Origin: Chryseobacterium shigense
Lineage (GTDB): Bacteria > Bacteroidota > Bacteroidia > Flavobacteriales > Weeksellaceae
DNA length: 64,000 nucleotides
Reading direction: 5' to 3'
Assembly: GCF_900156575.1 (NCBI RefSeq)
Contig: NZ_FTNY01000006.1
Location: 124,001-188,000 of the forward strand
Shown here: in pieces, positions 31,889-40,326 of the stretch
How positions within the stretch are numbered: the stretch's first letter is position 1
How the letters are laid out: every line of letters begins with the position of its first letter
The notes under the pieces: model-generated
Seen by the model: the letters and a program-made list of their open reading frames with translations, nothing else
Database searches by the model: none
Told to the model about the DNA's origin: nothing
Program-made: the position numbers and the translations under genes

Positions 31889-32374
31889 ATGGAAACGCAA
31901 CAAGAAGTATGGCAGAATATGAAGGGAAATTTTTTCCTAAAACCTATCACACAGCTGGTAGAAGAAGCCATCATCCGCGAACAGGCTAACGGTCACCGCC
32001 TGAAAGTATGTGTGGGCTCAGATTCCCACGTGTACGGCGAAGCGATCAGCTATGCTACGGCAGTAGTATTTGTACGGGAGGGAAAAGGAGCGTTTACCTT
32101 TATCAGAAAAGACAGAGAAATACAGAAGATCAGTATCAAAGAACGAATGCTGAACGAGGTCAACAGATCCGTAGAAATTGCTTACGCTATCTGTGCCGTT
32201 CTGGATGCTTATGGTGTGGAAATGGAGGTACACGCAGACATTAATACCGACCCTGATTTTAAGTCAAATGCAGCATTGAAAGATGCTATGGGCTATATTC
32301 TGGGAATGGGCTATGTGTTTAAAGCAAAACCTTACGCATTCGCAAGCACCAATTGTGCTGATATGATGGTGTAA
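31889..32374 (+). CDS. DUF458 / YkuK-like RNase H-fold protein
   Basis: A 161-residue protein of the YkuK (DUF458) family. The first RNase H-like strand motif is VCVGSDSHVYGEAISYATAVVFV with the leading aspartate; acidic residues follow in RMLNEVNRSVEIAYAI and VHADINTDPDFKSN. The family is predicted to be an RNase H-like nuclease. It follows the last array tRNA by about 110 bases with no terminator between, so it probably belongs to the array transcript and may process those RNAs (inference). Confidence 0.85.
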   Translation: METQQEVWQNMKGNFFLKPITQLVEEAIIREQANGHRLKVCVGSDSHVYGEAISYATAVVFVREGKGAFTFIRKDREIQKISIKERMLNEVNRSVEIAYAICAVLDAYGVEMEVHADINTDPDFKSNAALKDAMGYILGMGYVFKAKPYAFASTNCADMMV

Positions 32375-32421
32375 TAAATAAAGATTGTATTCAAAGGCTT
32401 TCGGGCTAAAAAAATAACAGG

Positions 32422-32793
32422 ATGGAAATCACCAAAAGATTATTATTTCTGGATGATATAAGATACCCGATTGAGGCGTTTCATTATACCAAACAGGATA
32501 TTTTCCTCAGAAAAGACTGGCATATTGTTCGCAATTATGAGCAGTTTGTCAACAGAATTATGGAAAAAGGACTCCCGGAATTCATTTCTTTTGACCATGA
32601 CCTGGCAGATGTACATTATCTGAAGCCCAATGCTGACGAGTACACTGAAAAAACAGGCTATTACTGTGCCAAATGGCTCGTAGAATATTGTATGGATAAC
32701 TATTTGGGTCTCCCAAAATTCTATTGTCATTCCATGAATCCGGTAGGAAAGAAGAATATTCTAAGCCTTTTGGAAAATTTTAAACAATTATAA
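32422..32793 (+). CDS. Cyclic-phosphate-processing receiver-like protein (cREC)
   Basis: A 123-residue protein matching the cyclic-phosphate processing receiver domain: LLFLDDIRYP at the N-terminus, FISFDHDLADVHYL in the middle, AKWLVEYC and the end motif FYCHSMNPVGKKNI. The family was predicted from genome context to act on 2',3'-cyclic phosphate ends in RNA repair. Its place between an RNase H-like protein and an RNA ligase fits that role. It lies 47 bases after the preceding gene, in the same direction. Confidence 0.82.
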   Translation: MEITKRLLFLDDIRYPIEAFHYTKQDIFLRKDWHIVRNYEQFVNRIMEKGLPEFISFDHDLADVHYLKPNADEYTEKTGYYCAKWLVEYCMDNYLGLPKFYCHSMNPVGKKNILSLLENFKQL

Positions 32794-32809
32794 TCAATAT
32801 TTTCAGAGC

Positions 32810-32845
32810 AGCGCAAAAAGATTGCGTAATAACTTTTTTACTTTG
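32810..32845 (+). promoter_or_regulatory. Shared-element promoter P2 (RNA ligase operon)
   Basis: AGCGCA at 32810-32815, seven bases, TGCGTA at 32823-32828, nine bases, TTACTTTG at 32838-32845. The leader to the ATG is about 100 bases and A-rich. Confidence 0.75.
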
Positions 32846-32952
32846 CATAATGATAATATCAAAGATGATGCAAGGAAGAGGCTGAAGATGATTGATCTAA
32901 AGGCAGAAAGAACATTCAAAGCCCTTTAGAAAACTATTAAAAACTAAAAAAA

Positions 32953-33969
32953 ATGATTTTCAAAACATATAACTCTATAGAAAACGCTTACCAAACCCGC
33001 GTGACCGATCAGATCAGGTTGCAGGGTTTTGGGGATGAGGTTTTCATCGTGCAGGAAAAGGTTCACGGTGCTAATTTCTCTTTCTTTACCGATGGAAAGG
33101 AGATTAAAATCGCGAAGAGAACCGCTTTCATTGAAAAGGATGAAAAATTCTACAACGCACACCTTATTTTAGAACGTTACAGAAAAAATGTAATTGATTT
33201 GTTCCAAAAAGTGAAAACCATTCATCCGGAATTGGAAACGGTAGTGATCTACGGTGAACTGTTCGGAGGTGGCTACAAACATACAGAAGTAGAACCCGTA
33301 AAAGAGGCCATCAAAGTACAAAAAGGTATTGAATACGCACCTCATAACGAATTCTATGGATTCGATATTAAGTTGAATGGGACTACTTATTTGGATACCG
33401 ATGTGGTGAATCAGATTTTTGACGAAACCGGATTTTTCTACGCAAAGGTTTTGTTCCAAGGCAGTTTGGAAGACGCTTTGAGGTTCCCAAATGTATTTGA
33501 CTCTAAAATTCCGGGCTGGCTTGGCTTACCCGAAATGGAGAACAATATGTGCGAAGGAACGATTGTCAAAACTTTGAAAACCAGATATTTTGGAAACGGC
33601 GCCAGAGTTATTCTTAAAAACAAGAATGACAAGTGGGTAGAAAGATCTAAAATGGTGAAAAAAGACCGTAAAGAAACTCAGAAACCGGTAGATTTTTCAG
33701 AAAATGCTCACAATATCTGGGAAGAAATTCAGAGGTACGCCACAGTCAACAGATTACATAATGTGGTGAGCAAAGTGGGAGAATTTGACCCCAAAATGAT
33801 AGGCAAGATCATAGGTCTTTTTGCTCAGGATATTTTGGAAGATTTTGGAAAAGATTTTCCGGATGCTTTCACTTCAGTGAAAAAAGACGAACAGAAAAGA
33901 ATCAACAAAAAGTTGAATACTTTAGTGATTGATCTTATAAAAGAAGAGTTAATGACTCTTAAAGTTTAG
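32953..33969 (+). CDS. Rnl2-family RNA ligase
   Basis: A 338-residue ATP-dependent RNA ligase of T4 Rnl2 type and length. The adenylated lysine is K36 in motif I (EKVHGANFSF), as in T4 Rnl2 K35. Motif III lies in VVIYGELFGG, IIIa in EFYGFDIKL, motif IV in MCEGTIVKTL and motif V in RVILKNKNDKW. The C-terminal 100 residues form the helical Rnl2 accessory domain. It seals 3'-OH/5'-phosphate nicks in double-stranded RNA, such as cleaved tRNA anticodon loops. It is first in an operon with an MBL hydrolase and is driven by the element shared with the TROVE and Y-RNA promoters, which supports RNA repair. Confidence 0.92.
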   Translation: MIFKTYNSIENAYQTRVTDQIRLQGFGDEVFIVQEKVHGANFSFFTDGKEIKIAKRTAFIEKDEKFYNAHLILERYRKNVIDLFQKVKTIHPELETVVIYGELFGGGYKHTEVEPVKEAIKVQKGIEYAPHNEFYGFDIKLNGTTYLDTDVVNQIFDETGFFYAKVLFQGSLEDALRFPNVFDSKIPGWLGLPEMENNMCEGTIVKTLKTRYFGNGARVILKNKNDKWVERSKMVKKDRKETQKPVDFSENAHNIWEEIQRYATVNRLHNVVSKVGEFDPKMIGKIIGLFAQDILEDFGKDFPDAFTSVKKDEQKRINKKLNTLVIDLIKEELMTLKV

Positions 33970-34017
33970 TTTCGGTATATTTTTACCGGAACTTTTTTAT
34001 GTTTAAAAACTAATACA

Positions 34018-34962
34018 ATGATACAGGCAGAGATAAAAAGTCTTTTGAGAGAAGACATCAGTATATTAATAAAAATAGCAAATACAGGAAAATATTATTT
34101 GTGTGACTGCGGTGAAGCCAGCCAGCTGACGGTAAAGGAAATACAGTCGGTTTCAGCGGTGTTTATCAGCCATACACACATTGATCATTTTTCGAATTTT
34201 GACGGAATTTTCAGACATCAGATTGGTAGCGGAGAAAGAGTTGTGATCTGCGGACCGAAAAATATCCATCAGCAGATTGAAGCGAGGTTAAACTCTTACA
34301 CATGGAACCTGATCGATGAAAAAGCAATTGAATATGAGATCCGCGAAATCATTTCCCCTAAAGAAATTAATGTGTATATCCTTCGTCCACCACACTGGAA
34401 TCAGGAACTTATACAAACGCAGAATTTCCTTTTTGAAGATGATCAGGTAAAAGTAAAGTTTGCCATTCTTGATCATAAAACGGATTCCATTGCATATCTG
34501 TTCAAAGAAAAAGATTCAGTGACCTTTCATGAAGAGGCTTCCGGTTTCAGAAAAGGAAAATGGATCAGCGAACTGAAAACGGCTTTTGAAAATAATGATG
34601 AAGATAAGGAAATTGACATTGAAGGAACCGTTTACAAAGCATCTGATCTGTTTCATTTACTGACCAGAAATCAAGGTTACAGGCTTGGGGTAATCATGGA
34701 TCATGCGGCAGATCAGGAAAATTATGGAAAGATAAAAGCGGTGTTCAGTGAGGCAGATCTCGTGTATATCGAGAGTTTTTATAAAGATTCTGATCAGGAG
34801 TTTGCAAAGCTGAATTACCACAGTTTTGCTTCTGCATCAGGAAAGATCATGAAAGACTGTCAGGTGAAAGAAGCCGTTCCTATTCACTTTTCGAGAAGAT
34901 ATACGGAAACGGATGTTATGGAAATTGAAACTGCTTTTTATAAAGCATTTCGCGGAAATTAA
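34018..34962 (+). CDS. MBL-fold hydrolase, tRNase Z-like
   Basis: A 314-residue metallo-beta-lactamase-fold protein. The motif FISHTHIDHFSNFDGI has H52, H54, D56 and H57 as metal ligands; later ligands are in GVIMDHA and VPIHFSRRY. The H-x-H-x-D-H followed by a C-terminal HFSRRY is close to ribonuclease Z, which trims tRNA 3' trailers. It lacks the long exosite of the eukaryotic form. It is co-transcribed with the RNA ligase (49-base gap). Confidence 0.85.
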   Translation: MIQAEIKSLLREDISILIKIANTGKYYLCDCGEASQLTVKEIQSVSAVFISHTHIDHFSNFDGIFRHQIGSGERVVICGPKNIHQQIEARLNSYTWNLIDEKAIEYEIREIISPKEINVYILRPPHWNQELIQTQNFLFEDDQVKVKFAILDHKTDSIAYLFKEKDSVTFHEEASGFRKGKWISELKTAFENNDEDKEIDIEGTVYKASDLFHLLTRNQGYRLGVIMDHAADQENYGKIKAVFSEADLVYIESFYKDSDQEFAKLNYHSFASASGKIMKDCQVKEAVPIHFSRRYTETDVMEIETAFYKAFRGN

Positions 34963-34997
34963 TTAAAATTTAAACTACAAAAGAATTGATTTTCTTA

Positions 34998-35255
34998 AAC
35001 ACAAATACCACAAATGAAGCCACAAATAAGCGCAATCATCTGTGTAAATCTGTGAAATCCGAGGTTAAGAAAACGGTCTTTTTTTAACACAAATACCACT
35101 AATAATCTTCACAAATATCCACAGTCATCTGTGTAAATCTGTGAAATCTGTGGTTAAGAAAACGGTCTTTTTTTAACACAAATCGCACAAATGATCTCCA
35201 CAAATCAACACAACATCTGTGTATTCTGCGTAATCCGTGGTTAAAAAAGAGGTAG
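34998..35255. repeat. Three tandem 88-base repeats
   Basis: Units begin at 34998, 35086 and 35175, each AACACAAAT...ATCTGTGTAAATCTGTGAAATC...GGTTAAGAAAACGGTC. The CTGTGTAAATCTGTG motif recurs in fragments elsewhere in the window (18440, 51010). No gene is seen in 34963-35285. Confidence 0.85.
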
Positions 35256-35285
35256 TAAAAATTAAACAAACAAATTATTAAAAAA

Positions 35286-35861
35286 ATGAAACCTAATATA
35301 TTTTTTACAGCGGACCACCATTTCGGTCACGCCAATATTATAAAATTTTCAGAGAGACCCTTCGAGTCCTTAGACCATATGAATGAAGAACTGATCAAAA
35401 GATGGAATGAAAGAATCGGTAGTAATGATACCGTCTACCACCTTGGCGATATCAGTTTAGGAAAACCGGATTTCACCAAAGAAATCCTCGACAGGTTAAA
35501 CGGCAATATCCATTTGATCAGAGGAAACCACGAAGGTGCCGCGCTTACTTATCCCAAACGATTTGAATCCGTAAGAGATTATCATGAATTGAAAATTGAT
35601 GAACCGGAAAACAGCAACGGCAAGCAGAAAATTATCCTCCTGCATTACGCCATGCGTACCTGGAACGGATCTCACCGCGGAGTCTGGCAGCTCTATGGCC
35701 ATTCACACGGAACTTTACCCGATGATGAGATGGCTTTAAGCTTTGACGTGGGAGTAGATTGTCATGATTTCTACCCGATTTCTTACGAAGAAGTTAAGGA
35801 AATTATGAAACGAAAGAAATGGTCACCTCCTTTTGGAGCAAGAGACAGTAGAGAATTATAA
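35286..35861 (+). CDS. Calcineurin-like metallophosphoesterase
   Basis: A 191-residue single-domain phosphoesterase with the complete metal-ligand series: FTADHHFGH (D10, H12), LGDISLG (D55), RGNHE (N81, H82, E83), LLHYAM and YGHSHG. Short members with this sequence are common in phages and next to RNA ligases. In an RNA repair setting it could remove 2',3'-cyclic or 3' phosphates before sealing; that is inference. Followed by heptamer repeats, then an exonuclease. Confidence 0.85.
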   Translation: MKPNIFFTADHHFGHANIIKFSERPFESLDHMNEELIKRWNERIGSNDTVYHLGDISLGKPDFTKEILDRLNGNIHLIRGNHEGAALTYPKRFESVRDYHELKIDEPENSNGKQKIILLHYAMRTWNGSHRGVWQLYGHSHGTLPDDEMALSFDVGVDCHDFYPISYEEVKEIMKRKKWSPPFGARDSREL

Positions 35862-35892
35862 GTTATGAGTTATGAGTTATGAGTTATGAGTG
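35861..35892. repeat. Heptamer tandem repeat (AGTTATG x4)
   Basis: Four copies of a seven-base unit directly after the phosphoesterase stop codon. Confidence 0.8.
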
Positions 35893-35984
35893 GCGGCCAG
35901 TGTAATACATTGGTCTAACACAATTATGAATACATTCTACTTTTTACATTATACATTATACACATTATACATTTTACAAAAAAA

Positions 35985-36530
35985 ATGAACACAATCAACG
36001 AAATATTAATCATCGATCTGGAAGCTACATGCTGGGAAAATGACAGAATTCCCATTGGCGAGAAAGTCGATATTATAGAAATAGGGATCTGCAAGCTGGA
36101 TTTAACATCAAAAGCCATTTCCCAAAAACAAAGCATCTATGTTATTCCCGAAAGGTCAGAGATCAACGATTTCTGTACCAAGCTGACGGGCATTACACCG
36201 CAGTTAATCGAAGAAAAAGGAATCTATTTTGAAGAAGCCTGCGAAAAGATTCTGGATGAATATCATTCTTCAGACCTTACCTGGGCTGGTTTTGGAAACT
36301 TCGACAAGGAGCAGATTTTCGAACAGTGCGACTGGCTCGGAATAGAAATTCCTTTTGGCGGACAATATCTGAATGTGATGGAAGAATTCAGAGAACATTT
36401 CAGACTCCATAAAATGATAGGCCTGAAGCGCGCCCTGGAATATCTGAAAATGGATTTTGAAGGCAACCACCACAGCGGAGCAGACGATGCTTACAATGCT
36501 GCCAAGATTTTACGAAAGATTTTGGAGTAA
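35985..36530 (+). CDS. DEDDh 3'-5' exonuclease (ERI1/KapD-like)
   Basis: A 181-residue exonuclease. Exo I motif ILIIDLEATCW (D11, E13), Exo II in LTWAGFGNFDKEQI, Exo III HHSGADDAYNAAKIL with catalytic His and Asp. The LEATCW signature is typical of the ERI1/KapD branch, which degrades structured RNA ends. A close relative is encoded 88 bases downstream. Role in trimming damaged tRNA or rRNA 3' ends is inferred from family and setting. Confidence 0.88.
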   Translation: MNTINEILIIDLEATCWENDRIPIGEKVDIIEIGICKLDLTSKAISQKQSIYVIPERSEINDFCTKLTGITPQLIEEKGIYFEEACEKILDEYHSSDLTWAGFGNFDKEQIFEQCDWLGIEIPFGGQYLNVMEEFREHFRLHKMIGLKRALEYLKMDFEGNHHSGADDAYNAAKILRKILE

Positions 36531-36618
36531 ATAGTAAAGACAGAAGCTATAGGCCAAAAGCAAGAAGCCAAAAGCCAAAGCCATCTTCCCTCTTTTACAA
36601 CATTAAAATTTTAAACAA

Positions 36619-37170
36619 ATGAAAACAACAGAAAATATATTAATTATAGACCTGGAAGCCACCTGCTGGGACGACAGACCGCCAAGAGGCCAGGAAAGTG
36701 AGATCATCGAGATCGGGGTGTGCATTATGAATGCTGCCACCGGGAAAGTCTCAAAAAGTGAGGGTATTTTAGTAAAACCTCAATACTCAAAGGTGAGTAC
36801 ATTCTGTACAGAACTGACTTCCATTACACAAAATATGCTCGATGATGAAGGAGTTATGCTGGAAGACGCTCTGGATATCCTTAGAGCAGAGTACGATGCT
36901 GAAGACCTTACCTGGGCGAGTTATGGTAACTATGACCTGAATATGCTACAAAACCAGGCCAGAAGATTCAATGTGGATTATCCGCTGAGTGATGACCACA
37001 TCAATGTAAAAACATTGTTCGGCCAACTGCATCCTACGGTCAGAAAAAGTGTAGGAATGAGCAGGGCTTTAGGTGAGCTGAACTTTAAGCTTGAAGGGAC
37101 GCACCACAGAGGAGTGGATGATGCAAAGAATATTGCGAAAATTCTGCATTGGTGCTTAAAACAAGCTTAA
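36619..37170 (+). CDS. DEDDh 3'-5' exonuclease, paralogue of 35985-36530
   Basis: A 183-residue protein with ILIIDLEATCW (D11, E13), LTWASYGNYDLNML and EGTHHRGVDDAKNIAKIL. About half the residues are shared with the neighbour, indicating tandem duplication and possibly split substrate range. A hairpin AATAACTCCCTT/AAGGGAGTTATT at 37201-37228 follows and probably ends the unit. Confidence 0.88.
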   Translation: MKTTENILIIDLEATCWDDRPPRGQESEIIEIGVCIMNAATGKVSKSEGILVKPQYSKVSTFCTELTSITQNMLDDEGVMLEDALDILRAEYDAEDLTWASYGNYDLNMLQNQARRFNVDYPLSDDHINVKTLFGQLHPTVRKSVGMSRALGELNFKLEGTHHRGVDDAKNIAKILHWCLKQA

Positions 37171-37200
37171 TATAACATTTTAGCAATACAATTGTAGAAC

Positions 37201-37228
37201 AATAACTCCCTTTTTTAAGGGAGTTATT
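37201..37228. terminator. Hairpin between exonuclease and lanthipeptide genes
   Basis: Twelve perfect pairs around TTTT, separating two convergent units. It lacks a long T tail, so efficiency is uncertain. Confidence 0.6.
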
Positions 37229-37319
37229 TACGTATGATGAAAATTTTTCTGAAAAGAAATAAGTGCTAATGGATGAAAAAGCCTTAGTCTAAGTAAAGAT
37301 TGATAAAAAAGACGCAGTT

Positions 37320-40310
37320 TTAAAAAGAAACATCCAATGGATTACTGTTTTTTCTATCTCTGTGATAGGTTTCTTTCGTCTTTTTTTCTAATATACAGTA
37401 GATGATATACTCAAAAAAACGGTTATCTTTTTTTATGATTCGAAGCAAATGCATATGTATTAAATCGAAAGTTTGATGTTCTTTGTCATCGATATCCGGT
37501 TTTTCAAAATTAGTAGCAATCTCCAATCCGATTTTTTCTAAAATTTCATCCATTTCCCAATAGGAGGTAGATAAAACCGTATCAATGCTATCTTTATTTT
37601 CTAAAATAATTCTGTTGATATCTTTATTATTTTCAGAAGTTATCCCTAATTCTACTGCAAATGAGTCTTTTATCTTTTTTATATAATAGAGTTTATCCTC
37701 ATAGGTCTGAAAAAAACAATCAATATAATATAATGCGGTCTTTATACAAAAAAGCCAGTCTTCAATATTGCTGTCCGGTGCATATTTTAAAATTTGATGG
37801 GCCGCTAAACTATCCCAATAATATATTTTTTCGAAAAATAAGATGTTGTCACCATGATACCTTGTGATTTCTCTGTCGTACGTGTCATATTGTAAGGTAT
37901 CTATATGGGAGATTTTTTCCTTTAAAATTTTATTGAGCTCATCAATGAATTTTACGGGCTGAGTAGAAAAAACTCTGAACCTTATGTGAAAATCCGGAGC
38001 GTAATAATATAAAAATACAAAATGAGAAATAAACCCCTGATCAACCAGATTTTTCAGATAAGGGATCATGTCAAGTAGGAGGATGCTTGCAATATCCTTA
38101 TTGACAAATAATTTAAAATAAACGCAGTCATGTATAAAAGGATAAAGCTTACTTAAAACATGGGTTGCTTCAGGTATTTTTTGAGAAGTGTAGGTAAGAA
38201 AATGTTTGTTTTTTAATGGAGTAATGATTTCTAAATTAATGGATTGATAGGACTCATCTCTAAAGAAGGGCTCATATTCGTCATGAATCGCTTCACAAAC
38301 GATTAATCTATTTTTCTTTCTAAGTTCTTTCAGGAAAATCTCAACAGATATCGGTAGGTCTTCATTGATATAAAGTTCCTGTTCGCCATCCACAATGCAG
38401 AACGTCTTTTTTAGCCCTAGTTTACTGGCATTTTCTTTGTAAAGAGATAAGGCAGTATCTATATTTTCATTTTTATTCTTAAAAAAATCAGAGATCTTGA
38501 TGAGCCAGTGAGCTTTTTTTAAAATATGATTTTTATAACGGATCTGTGGCGAAAATCCCAGAATATTCAGAATATTTTGAGTATCGATAAAGTTTTTATT
38601 CGGCTCATCATATTGTGTGCTTACATCTAGGAGGAATTTAAAAATAGGACTGTTTACGATATGGTTGTGATCAAAAAAAGCTGAAAATGTAGGGATTACA
38701 TATTGATTGAGTTTCTTACTTCTCAAATATATTTTTGAGTTAAAAACATTCACATACAGATCATTGATGTCGATATATTTTTGATTATCATTGACAGGAG
38801 CATCATTCGGATATCTGATAATGTAGTCAAAATTGATCTCCCGTTTTACTATATGACCCGCCAGATAGGTGGGCAAGTGTTCGATTTCCGCCAAAATAAA
38901 ATGGGGTCCGATTGTTTTTTTTTGATGTTGATGTATTTCCTCTGCTAATGAATGGATTTCTTTATTTTCTGTAAATCTTCCTAATACTTTTATGGGGGAT
39001 GCGTATGAAACAAAATTAATATTTAAAATTTTCCTTCCGGCATGCTGAGAATCTTTGAAAATAGAGTAGGAGCAGTATTGGGTAGCGGTGTCGGGAATGC
39101 GGTAGGTAAAGGCAGACAATTCCTGTTTTTCTATTTCTATCTCTCTTTTTCCATTCCTGATCGCTTCAAATGATTTTTTTAAAATAAGTGACTCTACTTT
39201 ATTCAATTCTATAGAAGAGCCCGTATAGCGGTTATTGTTACCTTGATGATGACCATATCCTGTATCTAAAGCTTCCACCAGAGACACTTCTTTCTCGCCA
39301 TATTTTTTATTAAAAGCATCAATAAATTTCTCTAAGTTTGTTTCTTTTGAATGGGAATTTTGAGATAACTTTTCAAATACTGATAATGCATCCTTTAAAT
39401 TGTTAACGACATCAAGACTAATTTGAACATTGCTTTGAAAATTTAAATCACTCCTTACGCTATCCGTTAATGTATTTCCTATAACTCCATGGTTCTGAAA
39501 TGCATACAGATCACTCAATGAGTCAAATAAAAGGGGATGATCTCTTCTCAACTCTTCCGAAATAATAAGTTCCAGTAAATGAGCAGGAATGAAATTCTTT
39601 CCTATGGTCGAATAGTTAAGATTAGAAAAAATAATTGACTCATTCACCAATTCACTAAAAAATGCATGGGACTCCTCCTCACTCACATCAAAATTTTCTT
39701 GTAGGAAATTGATAATCTCAGCCATCGATTTTCCTTCCACACAAAAGTTTAGAAAGGAACTCATAACCTCATCATTCTCTATGCTGTTTTTTTTGTATTT
39801 TTTGATTACACTTTCAACATCTTTCTGGATGTATACCAGCTCAGAATCAATAGGGTACATTGTATTATTAAGAGTATACGTAAGCTTCTCTTTAATAATT
39901 TCGTTTTCATTGGCCTCCTGTATGATCCCATCCAGATAGTGGTAATCGACTTTTGACAATAACTTTTTTTCGTAATGGGGAATAGCTGTTCCATCATTTT
40001 GAGAGTAGTCCGCTAAACCAATTCCTGAAAACATTCCAAAGGGGGTAGGCCTGTTGGCTGCCCGGGAGAAATATTTATAGAACGTAAGTTCGATATTCTT
40101 TTTTTTATCTGGAGACTTGTTATCATAATCCAGTAAAAACTGGTAAAAGTTTTCAGAAGACATTCTTACTGAATTCATAAATAATTCATTCTCTTGTAGA
40201 TGTCTGTATATTTCCGGAAAAGATGGGTTGGAAAGACAAAGGCTCTTAAAAAAATCCAGACTCAATAAAGGCCTTCTTATGATGGATTTTGTAAACAGGG
40301 TATCAGGCAT
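37320..40310 (-). CDS. Class I lanthipeptide dehydratase (LanB, full length)
   Basis: A 996-residue dehydratase with both halves in one chain. The N-terminal glutamylation domain (residues 1-700) includes FYKYFSRAANRPTPFGMFSG, the family hallmark for tRNA-Glu-dependent glutamylation of Ser/Thr. The C-terminal SpaB_C elimination domain (about 720-980) has DCVYFKLFV, FVFLYYYAPDFHIRFRVF and YDREITRYHG. It dehydrates the precursor encoded at 43075-43299. No signal peptide. The next two genes are on the same strand with short gaps, so they form one operon. Confidence 0.92.
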   Translation of the reverse strand: MPDTLFTKSIIRRPLLSLDFFKSLCLSNPSFPEIYRHLQENELFMNSVRMSSENFYQFLLDYDNKSPDKKKNIELTFYKYFSRAANRPTPFGMFSGIGLADYSQNDGTAIPHYEKKLLSKVDYHYLDGIIQEANENEIIKEKLTYTLNNTMYPIDSELVYIQKDVESVIKKYKKNSIENDEVMSSFLNFCVEGKSMAEIINFLQENFDVSEEESHAFFSELVNESIIFSNLNYSTIGKNFIPAHLLELIISEELRRDHPLLFDSLSDLYAFQNHGVIGNTLTDSVRSDLNFQSNVQISLDVVNNLKDALSVFEKLSQNSHSKETNLEKFIDAFNKKYGEKEVSLVEALDTGYGHHQGNNNRYTGSSIELNKVESLILKKSFEAIRNGKREIEIEKQELSAFTYRIPDTATQYCSYSIFKDSQHAGRKILNINFVSYASPIKVLGRFTENKEIHSLAEEIHQHQKKTIGPHFILAEIEHLPTYLAGHIVKREINFDYIIRYPNDAPVNDNQKYIDINDLYVNVFNSKIYLRSKKLNQYVIPTFSAFFDHNHIVNSPIFKFLLDVSTQYDEPNKNFIDTQNILNILGFSPQIRYKNHILKKAHWLIKISDFFKNKNENIDTALSLYKENASKLGLKKTFCIVDGEQELYINEDLPISVEIFLKELRKKNRLIVCEAIHDEYEPFFRDESYQSINLEIITPLKNKHFLTYTSQKIPEATHVLSKLYPFIHDCVYFKLFVNKDIASILLLDMIPYLKNLVDQGFISHFVFLYYYAPDFHIRFRVFSTQPVKFIDELNKILKEKISHIDTLQYDTYDREITRYHGDNILFFEKIYYWDSLAAHQILKYAPDSNIEDWLFCIKTALYYIDCFFQTYEDKLYYIKKIKDSFAVELGITSENNKDINRIILENKDSIDTVLSTSYWEMDEILEKIGLEIATNFEKPDIDDKEHQTFDLIHMHLLRIIKKDNRFFEYIIYCILEKKTKETYHRDRKNSNPLDVSF

Positions 40311-40326
40311 AATGTATAAGCAAAGA

